Below, piece by piece: positions 50,842 to 61,520 of a DNA stretch of 64,000 nt. The notes beneath the pieces are model-generated. The model had not been told where the DNA came from. It did no database searches and saw nothing but the letters and a program-made list of their open reading frames with translations. The position numbers and the translations under genes are program-made. The stretch is from assembly GCA_020205615.1 (NCBI GenBank), contig CM035156.1, forward strand, positions 14,452,123 to 14,516,122, written 5' to 3'. The first letter of the stretch is position 1, and each line of letters starts with the position of its first letter. The DNA comes from Panax quinquefolius (Eukaryota; Streptophyta; Magnoliopsida; Apiales; Araliaceae).

Positions 50842-51124
50842 CTCCCTCCATTCCTTAATATAAGTCGTTTTAGAGAAATGTTTTTGTTCCTTAATATAAG
50901 TTATTTTAGAATTTCAAGTAAGCATTAATTGCTTAGTTTCCAATATTACCCCAAGTATTAAATGTAACTTTAGTTCTCTCACTATTTTTTGTTCAATAAA
51001 TAACAAACTCTTCTTCCAATACAAGGGTAATATAGACAATTGATATAATAGTTAATGCTATATAATCATTACCTTAATACTTGTGCACAACCTTAAAAGG
51101 ACATATATTAAAGAACGGAGGGAG
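50842..51124. mobile_element. Intact Stowaway-like MITE
   Basis: 283 bp with terminal repeats CTCCCTCCATTCCTTAATAT and GGAGGGAG, flanked by TA at 50840-50841 and 51125-51126. It is the same family as MITE 1 and MITE 2 upstream of WUS and the MITE split by element C. It shows the uninterrupted sequence at the site where MITE 3 entered MITE 2. Confidence 0.93.
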
Positions 51125-51126
51125 TA

Positions 51127-52282
51127 TGAATTTCAGACGAGATAAACCCTTCATTCCTTGCTAGTTACACAACTAGTGTAGTATGGACAATTTCTTCTTG
51201 GTTAATTAGTGCCTGTGGGTATTTAACAATATACTTTATTTATTTTAGATATTCTCCTTGGTGGTGGTGGTGGGTATTTAGGGGTTAAAATTTCAGGCGC
51301 CTCCAAAAATAAAAATAAATACGATTTCCCAATCTCTATCTCTGGGATTGCTTTCTTTCTTTCTTTCTTTTAGGGGTTATTTTTGTTTTAAAAGCTTTTT
51401 GAGGCTTCATGAACGCAAGGCGGTCCCTTACTGGTGGTAAAATGAGGCATTACATTACACGCATAATCCTTCTCTTTTCTGTGTATACTTAATTTCTTCC
51501 TCACAAGTTAAGTTACTACCTTAATTTACTATCTTTCCATCATCACGACTGCTGCTTTCTTCCAACTTTTCTGCCCGTTTGTGCTTTAAAATTCAATTTC
51601 CCACTTCATCCAGTAATTTTTAGGGGAGACAGACAGAGACTAGAAGCAATCCAGTACTTGAATAAAACTCATCTCTACCAAAAAGAAATTAAAAAATAAC
51701 ACAATACTATACGTAGCAACTTGTGGGAATAATTGAGCTAACAGAAACATATTTTCCGAGATTAGTTACAACCATTTTACATATAGACATTTTTTACTTC
51801 ATGAATGAGGGAGGCTATTTCAGGTTTAGAATATACCCACACAAATGGACGCTGACAACAATTGCCCACACTAGAGCTAGGAGCAGTGAGAAGTCGGTAC
51901 GGATAAAGAGATAGTTGCTACCTTAGATGTCAAAGAAACAACTTAGTTATCGACATATACCAACAATTTTTAACCCAATGAATCCTTATATATAAATAAG
52001 GCACAAAACTCAATTTCAAATCAATTGAAAAACTCACTGAGTTAACCCTTAATTAATTAAGAGTTAACTCAGTACATTTGATTTATTCTCTTCGTCGATT
52101 CATCTTCTCTTCTTTCTCTTCAAAATCAGTCCACTCCTCTTCTTCAAAGGCGAAGAGAATCAATTTTTTCTATTTCCTTTTCTTCTTCCTCTTCATCCAC
52201 CCATCTCTTCATTTCCTCCTCTATAAATCCACCCAAATCCTCTCTTCCTCTCCACCACAAAAACACCAATTTCAGCACCTAA
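51127..52282. other. Intergenic, no gene seen
   Basis: AT-rich with a short CTTT run near 51352-51371 and a TATA-like TATATATAAATAAG at 51990-52003. The latter would suit a promoter for the gene fragment that starts near 52283. Nothing else stands out. Confidence 0.5.
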
Positions 52283-52991
52283 TGCAACTTGAAGGCGGCG
52301 TTGTCATAAGCCCTAGCACCCTCGATCTTCGGATCTCGAATCTCACGGGGATTCAAAATCGTTCGTCAAATCTCCTATTAAATCAAATATACTCAAACAA
52401 CTTCCCAACCTTCTATGGACAAATCTTCGACTTCTTCGTTCTCGAAATTCTCTATCCCAATCAAATCGACATCATAACCGTTTCACCAATTCTCACTCGC
52501 CAGGTCTCTCTATATATATATTATATACACGCAATATATGTGAATTGACAATATGTAACTGCTTCAAATGTTTTTTTCCCTTCTATTTAGATCTCTGTCG
52601 GAACTTGGAGCCGTGTTGTCGTTGTTGCCTCTGCACAGTGAAATTGCTGCAGCGAGGATGACGTCATGCCTGAGCCTAGCTTCAAGGAGTTGTAGAGCTC
52701 TTCATAGGGTACACTCTGCCATAATCATTTAGACAGTGTGATATTAGATTGATAATTATTATTTTTTTGTCATTATTTTAATAGATTGAAATGTTTAGTG
52801 GTTGAATGATTTAGTTTTGAATATAAACTTACAAAGCCATTAATTGAGCTAATTGATTTGTTTCTGTGATAAGGTTAATCCTAATACTTCAAATTCAGTA
52901 ACTCATATTTTCTTTTAATTGAGATACTTATTTATTCCACATGGATCTGAACTATTTTATTTATGTTGTCCATTAGAATGAGCTTGCCTGA
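52283..52991 (+). pseudogene. NUCLEAR FUSION DEFECTIVE 6-like small protein gene, interrupted
   Basis: Three exons fit: up to 52503, 52591-52708 and 52977-52991, with GT-AG introns and matching phases. Exon 2 reads SLSELGAVLSLLPLHSEIAA then ARMTSCLSLASRSCRAL, the signature of a family of small plant proteins related to NFD6, predicted to be mitochondrial. Exon 3 adds only NELA and a stop, like the short alternative ends in this family. The exon 1 frame has three in-frame TAA codons (52307, 52379, 52475) and no clear start in that frame upstream of 52415. The family call rests on exon 2 wording. It may be a pseudogene, a captured fragment, or a gene with sequence errors. Confidence 0.5.
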
Positions 52992-53099
52992 AAATCTTGC
53001 GATTGACGCATCAATATCGGTAAATATTATTTGTATTCTTGAATTGCCCAGAAAAATTGAATCTTCTATTTTGGTTCCATTATTTATGATTCAGCCTGG

Positions 53100-53740
53100 T
53101 GTTGGGAATTTAAGGATCACAAAGCTTTGGTTGTAGAAGCATTTAAGGATTTTACATTTCAATGTAGTAGTGATTATGGTACCGAAACAAAGCCTTATTT
53201 GCAGAATCCTCTTTCCAACTATGGTGCAAAGTGTCAATCTTTTTTTAAGGTATATCTTTTTATGTTATCCATTTTAATTCAATACTGCTCTTCATATAGG
53301 CGTGCCCACGTTAGATTAAAAACCTTCACACCAGATTCGTTTTTATTATATATCCATCATGTTATCAATTTTGTTGTATTCCCTTAATTTCAATATCAAT
53401 CATAAAAAAAATTCTTTCCTTTAATTCGCGGAAGGGCCATGTTTTGCCGGAATTGTTAGTAAGTTCCATTCCTCCCCCCTTTTTTTAAATCATAAGTATA
53501 TAATTGGTTATGCTTCTTTAATGATGATTCCATCGGGATTCTCTTTAGAAACGTATGAATAATATATGGTTTGAAATTAGTTGTATGTAGGTATCATAGT
53601 TATCATTATTATCATTTCAGACAACTAATTGGTGGAGGAGCTATGCAAGAATGTTAACTTCAGTCAAAGTTATCATTTTCAAAAGAAGAGAACGATCAGG
53701 AGAAATATGAAGTTTTGTGGGCTCACTATTTTGGTGCAGA
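53100..53740 (+). pseudogene. Unrecognised gene fragment
   Basis: The open stretch around 53127-53252 reads VVEAFKDFTFQCSSDYGTET, then NPLSNYGAKCQSFFK followed by a possible GT donor at about 53250. A second piece near 53622-53700 could be a later exon. Composition is exon-like and less AT-rich than its surroundings, but I recognise no family. It lies between the NFD6-like fragment and a Helitron-like end. Confidence 0.3.
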
Positions 53741-54622
53741 TGTCTTTGTTTGGTTGAAGGTGTGTTTTTGTTGAAGTTATTTTTGTTTTCTGGTCTTTGA
53801 TATCAGGGGTGTAGCAAACAAGGTTTGAATATAAAATATTAGAGGAGAAAAAAGAAAAAAGACTTTGAGAGGTAAAAGATAGGAAAGGAAAGAGTATATA
53901 TTACAAATGAATTGGATTATTTATGGTTAATCGAGTTTTGCGGATGGTGTTTGATAATCTTATGGTTAGAAGGGGATGACTCTAACATATTGATATTATT
54001 TCAGCAAGTGAAGTGATTTCATTTTATGGTTGGATTCTCATTTCTCTCTTCATGTTGGGCTGTTAAACTACTTATGTACTATCTTTGCCCTATTGGTGTA
54101 AAATATCTTTAGAAAATGTGTTACTTTTAATGGAGGCAGAACTAAATGTAACATTTTTGTGTTTTAAGAACTACCTTTCGTGGATGAAAGGTAAATGCAG
54201 AGTTTTAGTTTCAGGCATCAGATATATCTTCTCAAATTCTGATTGTTGTTAAGGCTATATGGGACATCATGGTGTTGTTCTCCTAGGGGAATGTTCCAGG
54301 TATGTCAACATGACTTTTGGATTGTTTTGATTTAACAATTGGAAGGTGGATTACTGTAAAATTTTGCCATATACAGGACAGGATTTTAGAATTTTGATAT
54401 CACAATCTTATGTCAAGTTGAAAATATGTTAAGGTTTTCTATTTCATTTTATGGTCTCTCTAATATTATTTGGTTGTGTTGATAGTTTAAATATTTGGAC
54501 TTTAAGGTTAGAATCTAGGACCCAGTTTGTAATAGTAATAGTCAATGTTGCTACATATTGTGTACTTCCAGGTTTTTTTTTGACATAAATGGTGGACAAA
54601 ATATTAAAACTATTATTCAAAC

Positions 54623-54653
54623 TAGCCCGTGCATTGCACGGGCTACCAACTAG
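54623..54653 (+). mobile_element. Helitron-like 3' terminus
   Basis: A 10-bp stem (TAGCCCGTGC / GCACGGGCTA, loop ATT) at 54623-54645 is followed four bases later by CTAG at 54650-54653 and then T. Helitrons end in a short hairpin just before CTRR and insert before T. The 5' TC end was not located, so the length is unknown. The degraded gene pieces upstream (52283-53740) may be captured cargo. Confidence 0.6.
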
Positions 54654-54785
54654 TGTAGAGTAATGTTTAATCAGCGATTTGGTACCTGAGGACGTGTTGG
54701 TTGAGCACATGGCTGTCAGCAGTTTCATGCAAGCCTTTTAACTGCCTCATGCTAGAATCAACAAAGGTGTTGACCAAAGAATTTT

Positions 54786-57700
54786 CTACTTTCTCCCCAC
54801 ATAAGTTGCTAATTTAGACAAGTCTTGAATCCAGAACGATAACTCAGAAGATCCCGTAACAAACATTAGATTTCCTGGAGCCCATTTTATAACAGGAGGG
54901 TCTGTTTCAGTACTCATCCAACTGGCAGCCTGAACAGATGGAATGATAAAGTGTTATGATCCAAGTAAGGCAACAAAACAAACCATATAAATTTATACAC
55001 AAAACTAAATGCATGTCAACACGCACACAAACACGTTTCCAATGACAAAATAGGTTCCAATTCTTCAAGAAAATCCCGAAATTTCACTAGTAAATTGATT
55101 TTATCTACATAAAAAGAACAGTGCAAAGGAAAAGCAAATATCTTCGAATTAAACTGTTACCACCACAGTAGAACAACACCGATAATGGCACCTACACGTT
55201 CTAGTTTCCCTCTCAAGAGTTATCTAACTTATCATAAAGGGTACACAGGAAATGACAGGACTTCTTTTTTTACAAGTACCGAGGAAAATACAAAATTACA
55301 GAACTAAAATAAGAAAAAAAATCAAAATCCATTCCATAGCCTACTGAGTTCAAGTGGCATTTCCTGCCACTCTTATAACGATCAGGTGCAGAGTCACACA
55401 TTTAATTTGACCACCCCCAACCATCAAAATAGGAAAATAAAGAATGTAACGGGAGTACATTCTAGAACTAGTAGCATACAGTTCTAGCATAAATAACACA
55501 TCCCAATAACTAGTGATCTATCTCTTCTTTAATACTCAAAACAATAGAAAATAAGCCTCCGGCTGTCAGTAGTGGGTTCCCCTAGTTCCCACTAACCTTT
55601 CATCTATTAATTGATGTTATTGCATTGCTGTCATATGGTTTTGTCACTTTCATCAATATTTCAGATAGTTTGCATAGCTGATTAAATCGTTTGAGGACAA
55701 AACCGTGGAGCAGGAATATTAAAGCCACAGCCATTAATTATACCAATAAAATACATCGTGACCTATCAAAGTACGCTGAAAACGCCAAATAAACTACTTC
55801 CTCCATTCCAAATTAGATATACATTTTGACTTTTTGAATTCAATTTAGCAAAATCCTAAAATTCAATATAAATATGAATTTATTTTATTTTAGTACAAAC
55901 AACTATAAATTTTGTAGAGTAACTAAAAATACTACTAATTGCCATATTTCTTATTTTCAATACTTAAATGAATTTATATCAATTTTGAACCTATTCAAGA
56001 GGTCAAAATGTCTCTAATTTGGAACAGTGCAGTATATAGTAAGGGATGTGTAGGGTGAGGGAGGAATATATGGCATGGTTGTAAGATGATGCTAAAGATT
56101 AAGAGGTCGCGAATTATACTTCTTTACCACTCCGAACACTCCAAGCATAGACATTGCCATCACCAGAACCTGCCAATTAGCAAATCCAATAAAGTCAAAC
56201 TAGCAAGCAGTTCAAAATTGGGTAATCAACTTTATTTTATTTTTCATTTCTGTATCCTCCATAATCTGGATTACTGGGAAAGTTTATGAAACAACTGTTG
56301 ACGCAAAGAGACGATTAAACTTTTGAAAAAGCTTCCTTTTCCTTCTATATATTTTCCTTTATTTTTAAGGGGCAAAAACTGCAGGATAAACTTAACTACC
56401 TTCTGATGAATCCAGGAAAGCAGATTTCATGTCTCTTAAAATCCAAAAAATAAAACATAAAGAATCGACTGTGAACATAAATAGCTCTCATGCATTTGTT
56501 TCTTCATGCTCTTGAAGAAATAGCAACCAATGGATGAGAAATAAGGCATAATTTGGAAACGATTTAGACTCGAATAGTATATTTTCAATAAAGTTGGAAA
56601 AGAAAGAAAATTTACACCTATGATATGGTTTCAATGAAATCAGCAAGCTCTAGTTTGATTTGGATTCTATCAACTGCAAATTTATTTTTCCTGGATTAAG
56701 GTATAATCAGCATCTCACGCCACATAAGCCACAGCTTCCCCCCGCCATTGATAGTAAATGATTTGTGTTTGTGTGAAATTTTTCCACAAAAAGATGCTTG
56801 TAAAAGTATGCTCCTTAGTATCATCCAAATTCCAATATAGATGATAAATTCTAGATAGAAACTCAACAATCCCCTACCTCAGAGAGTTGATAGGACAATT
56901 TCATTACCTGATATAACAAACATACCTCGTCGGCTGAATGATGCCTCCAAAGTGGAAGTATAAGAAACTGGCTTGACATTGAATGTAGATAACTATGCAA
57001 AAAATTACAGAGAAAATAAAAATCAGAGAGAAATTTCTAGAATAAGTATTCTGAAACTTAGAAATGGAGAAAACTCACAAGTGTGCCACGGAATGAATCA
57101 AGTACATGAATATGCCCATCGGTAGTTGTCAAAAGCATAAGTCTACCATCGTTCAGATTTGACGACGTTCATGATGTACATATCTCCTCCAAAGAGAAAA
57201 ACATGTCAAAAGGGCCCTTAAAGGAATCAAATTTAAATAAATTAGCTTTTTTCCAATCTGAAACCATAGATGAAACAACCGTAACAACCACTGACCTCTA
57301 GTTTTTGTTAACTATTAACCTTGACCTCTAGCTTTTGTTAACTACTAACCTTGAACTCTAGTTTTGGTCTACTACTAACCTTCTCATACTGGCGGACATC
57401 AAACATTCTTATGTATCCTCCAAAAGCAATTGCAAATACAATCCCTTGATCATCATAAGCTGTAGTCGGTCTTCCTTGTACGCGTAAAAGGCCCTAAATT
57501 ACAGAGAAGAAAATGATAAATAACTTAAAACAATAACATGCTTTCAAGATGAGAATCCTTAATGCCTCCACCTGACATTTCTCAGCTCTTTGATCCCAAA
57601 GCAGAACAGTTCTATCAAGAGAGCCAGAGATAAAATAATCTTTTCGAGAGCACAAGCTAAGTGAGACAACCCTAGAAGTTCAAACATTAATATGTCATTT

Positions 57701-60576
57701 CTAATTCATAAATTATTTGTTATAACATGTAAATGGAAGTGAAAAAAATCTAATAGAAAAAAAGAATTGTGCCTGTCATGGTGACCTTTAAAGTATAGCA
57801 AATACTTGTTGTCATGCAATGAGAGTAGCCGCAGAGATTCTGCACCAACTTGACATGATAAGTACTGACAACAAATTTCTTAGCCATGGATATATTACGA
57901 TATACATACCATCCCAGCCGTTCTTTGATGAATATATAACAGTTGTGGGATGAGAAGTGAAGCACACCAGGTCAACCCCATATTTTTTGCTATTAATTGT
58001 CTTCAAACATCTGTTAAAAAGTTTATCTAATTACCTTATTCCATTGAAGGAAACAACCAAAATTCAAAAAGTATTTGATAGCCACTTGAATAGTCAAAGG
58101 AAGTACAGAATAGTACAAAATGATAACTTCAAGGACATCTATGAGAAGAAAGTATAGACATCCAACATAATGACTTCAAAGAATTCGAAAACTGAACATG
58201 TGATAAATCAATCATCGACTCAACTCTATATTGAAGTCAAAAGCGAGAGGCCTACGTTGCATTGCTGACATCATACAGGCGAATTGATTCATCATCACTA
58301 GCAGTCACCAAAAAATTTGATGTTCTATGGAAGTCCATTGAGCTGATTCTACCATTCTGCAAACAAGCCATTGCTGGTTTGAGTTTCCAGTCATCTTTAA
58401 ACAATTAGGAAAATAGCAAACTCACTTAAATTTTTTTCAATAATACAGGGAAAACAAAACCAAAGAAATACAATTTGGAAATTTAAAGTACACATTTTTT
58501 ATAGTATGATTAAGATGCATGATAGAAGAATTCCTAATGGAATAACCATTATAATTCAAGTCTCAAAATAATGACCAAACATACACATCAAAATGAACTC
58601 CAACAAACACTAATAACCTACAACTTGAATCGACACTATTAGACACAATTAGAATGAAATACTACTACATCGCAACTTTGTTTCTTTTGCAATGGTAGCA
58701 TGTGGCCATGAAATACTTGCGAAGTTTTGAATAAATGGCATGAGAGCTTGATCAAATCATATACAAATAAAAATAAAACTGAAAATCTATTTTACAACCC
58801 CAATTCCTTATCTTGGTAGCAGCATTAACTAATACAAAGCAGATGTTGTCAAGTACTTACATGGCACTTATTTTATTTATATCTTCAAAACACTTGCTGA
58901 CTCTAATTAGAACAGTCTAGTCTACTACTAAGATATCCCTACAGTGAAGTTAATACCCTGGGGTAAAGGAAACATGCCTCACATTCAGGAATACAATCAC
59001 CTAGGTCTTGCTTAACGATACAATTTTCAATTTAGGGACAAATAAAATTTCAAAATTTAAGCTAATTTATCAAAAAGGGAGAGGTTAAAGTTGAATATTT
59101 AGCAAGTGTTGGGGAATAGGCCTAGAGACCTAGGGTCGACCCGATTAAGCCCAGGCCCAAGGATCGCCAGGGCCTGACCCGCTCGGGGGAAACGTACTGA
59201 GGAAGCCAAAAACCTGCACCCTTACTGAGGGTTCCACATTGCCATTCCTTGAGCTGCGCATCTATCAAGTGATGGGACGTCGCCCACTAACCCCCTTGCC
59301 CATGTGCTTGATGTGACAGGCCGAAGGGTCAGGAACAACGGGCTACAAAATGGAGTCTCAAGAGAAGTTCGACACACTTTACACTTGAAACCCAATTAGA
59401 TTGATAAATATCTACACCGGGGTGTCCCACAGCGCCCAAGCCGATAACTGTCGTGAGGACGTTTGTGCAAGTCCGGGGCTCACAACTAGAGACCTTTCCC
59501 GAAGGCTAGGTCATCGTCATTACCAAATGGCACGTACGCGCAATAATGGAGCACGAAACCCCACATCTATGCATTTACAGGGCACAACTAGACATCTTTA
59601 ATATATGTGCGTCATAGACACCGACGTCCTTTAATCTTGTTAGAGGGGTCTCAGGATAGCGCTTGTCCCTCGACAAAAGGCTCCCTTAGGGAAAACCTAA
59701 TGAAATGTTTTATACTCCTCCCCCATTCTACTGAAGTAGAATAAGGGAGTGGGGGCGTAATAGGCTCAAGGTCAAGGGACGACCCGATTAAGTCCAGACC
59801 AAAGGATCGTCAGGCCTTAACCCATTTGGGGGAAGCATATTGAGGAAGACAAGAACCTGCCCCCTTACCGAAGGTCCCACATGGTCGTTCCTTGAGCAGC
59901 ACAACTATCAGGCCTTGGCAATGGTATGTCACCTACCAACCCCTTGCCCATGTGCTTGATGTGACAAGCCTATTGGATAAGAACAAGGGGATATAAAAGG
60001 GAGTCTCAGACGGTAGGAGAGAGGTTAGACACACTTGAAACCTAATTAGATTGGTAACTTATCTCTATGCCCTGTTCACTAAATACCTACACCGGAGGCG
60101 TCCCACCGAGCCCAAGCACCGTGAGGACTTTTGTGCAAGTCCGGACGAACAGGGGCCCACAGCTGGAGACCTTTCCCGAGGGCTAGGTCTCATCAGTAAG
60201 TAATCATGATATTGTAGATAAAGAGCTGAAGATTCTACAAAATCAACCAAGTTTGTGAAATTGTCAACTTTATCTCTTTTACTTGATTATTTTTGTAAAA
60301 AAAAAAAAAGTGCTAGAATAATGTTTGAATGGGAGACATAGGTTGAAGGAGTGGATACATACATAACCGCGAAAGGCCATGCCTACTTCCATGCTCTGAA
60401 GGATTTCTTCATTGAGTTCCAAAGAAACTTTGTCTTCTTTCTCAGATTGCCCTCCTCCTTCAAATCATAAACAATAACACAATAATACGTCTGAAAAGAG
60501 GAACAAATTCACAGTTCTGTAATGAGTAATTATTATAACTAAACAATAAGCAATTGAGGTGAAGATTACCCGCCAT
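54786..60576 (-). CDS. APRF1: SWD2/APRF1-like WD40 protein (11 exons)
   Basis: WD40 subunit of COMPASS-like H3K4 methyltransferase complexes; the Arabidopsis members are S2La and S2Lb/APRF1. Exons, 5' to 3': 60576-60570, 60490-60363, 58356-58256, 58010-57910, 57839-57773, 57671-57572, 57493-57380, 57216-57079, 56992-56908, 56169-56120 and 54929-54786. Joined length is 1035 bases (344 codons plus stop), near the family's usual length. Recognised blocks: LVTASDDESIRLYD, SKKYGVDLVCFTSHP, GSLDRTVLLWDQRAEKCQ, GLLRVQGRPTTAYDDQG, LMLLTTTDGHIHVLDSF, GSGDGNVYAWSVRSGKE and SSELSFWIQDLSKLATYVGR. Odd points: a TGA in the second exon before FEGGGQ, with a different ATG at 60468 one base out of frame; a TGA in the exon at 57079-57216, where a neighbouring frame looks more family-like; and a GC donor at 57772. 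A TRIM lies in intron 2 and a MITE in the last intron. Confidence 0.82.
55797..56032. mobile_element. Stowaway-like MITE in the last intron of the WD40 gene
   Basis: 236 bp flanked by TA at 55795-55796 and 56033-56034. The 5' end CTTCCTCCATTCCAAATTAG and the reverse complement of the 3' end both contain TTCCAAATTAGA and ACATTTTGAC. A different family from the MITEs near WUS. Confidence 0.8.
59107..60195 (+). mobile_element. TRIM-like miniature retrotransposon
   Basis: Two direct repeats, about 59107-59519 and 59751-60195, share long blocks such as CCTTGCCCATGTGCTTGATG and GAGACCTTTCCCGA. They flank only about 230 bases with no coding capacity, ending in a purine tract (AAGGGAGTGGGGG). Flanking 5-mers GCAAG (59102-59106) and GTAAG (60196-60200) look like a target duplication with one mismatch. 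The second repeat has a TATA box (GATATAAAAGG) at about 59990. It lies in intron 2 of the WD40 gene, on the opposite strand. No convincing primer site was found. Confidence 0.78.
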
Positions 60577-60723
60577 TTAACTGATTTGGTTTTCAGAGAA
60601 GTTCGCAATCCCTCTCTCCAATAACGTTTTCAACCGCCACAACAATTAGCAGACCCAACGAATGAGGTTTAAAGCTTCATTTCCCCTGCTGCTATTGTAC
60701 TGGGAACTTGGAAAGGGTCGAGG

Positions 60724-60760
60724 GTCGCTAATCATTTAGGCCCAGGCCCAGGCCCAGGCC
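60724..60760 (-). promoter_or_regulatory. Tandem GGCCCA (site II) repeats upstream of the WD40 gene
   Basis: Five consecutive GGCCCA hexamers; on the gene's strand these are TGGGCC repeats. TGGGCC/T site II elements are bound by TCP factors and are common in promoters of growth-related plant genes. They lie about 150 bases upstream of the probable first exon, which contains the ATG at 60576. Confidence 0.65.
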
Positions 60761-60839
60761 CAATCCAAAATAACTAATGTGTTTCTTGTTGGTCATTAGT
60801 TGGATAACCCCCCATTATCTTAACAAAATAACTTTTATG

Positions 60840-61262
60840 GGATAAGGTTCAAAAATACCACCGACTTTTACCGGGATGTGCCGATGTCTACCGAACACTC
60901 TATACTTTTTTTTTTCCAAAAGTACACTTAACGTTATAATTTTTTAAATCGATCGTGCCCTCTATTGCTAACAAATCGCTAATTAGACTAATCGGATGTT
61001 AATGTATTTACACGTGGCAATATTTATTGACGTGTACAAAAATTCATTAACACAAAAATTAAAAATCTAATTAATAAACAAAATTAATTTTTTAAATCTA
61101 ATTAACAAAATTAATTTTTTATTTTATTTTTCTTTAAAACAAAATAAATATTTATATTTATATTTAATTCATTAACAACAAATTAATTCATTAATTCACT
61201 AGACTCTCCTGAGCAAATTAATTAAGTTCATCTGGAAGAAGAAGAAGCAGCAAACCACCCTC
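60840..61262. other. Intergenic, no gene seen
   Basis: AT-rich spacer between two divergently oriented genes. It must hold the promoter of the open frame at 61263, but I see no clear TATA box. Confidence 0.5.
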
Positions 61263-61520
61263 ATGGCGCTTTCATCATTCGTGTCCACCACGATTCCAAG
61301 CCCTCCATTTTCCCCACCCACATTCACCGGCACCAATCCTCCTCCAATCTCTTTCCCCACCCCTACCCCTACTACTCAACTCATCATCCAAAGAAAGCTC
61401 TCGCCTTTACACAGCTTAGAAGCTCTGTCCTCTCCGCATCCTTGTCGTTATCCCCAAAGCAGTTCGCCAACTTCATACCACTCGATCCTTTCAATTTCTA
61501 GGCCTAAAGACCACTTGGAT
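61263..61520 (+). pseudogene. Truncated first exon with plastid-targeting look
   Basis: Starts MALSSFVSTTIPSPPFSPPT and is rich in serine, threonine and proline with few acidic residues, as in chloroplast transit peptides. A neighbouring frame from about 61400 reads AFTQLRSSVLSASLSLSPKQ, which looks more natural, so there may be a frameshift near 61395. The LTR of another element starts at 61521 and cuts the gene. The product cannot be identified from this much. Confidence 0.45.

Noticed and set aside
52078..52548. 156-residue plus-strand open frame
   Set aside because: It runs through the exon 1 donor of the NFD6-like gene in a different frame from the one that joins the conserved exon 2.
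60065..60250. Minus-strand open frame in the TRIM
   Set aside because: Lies in a terminal repeat with no homologue or codon signal.
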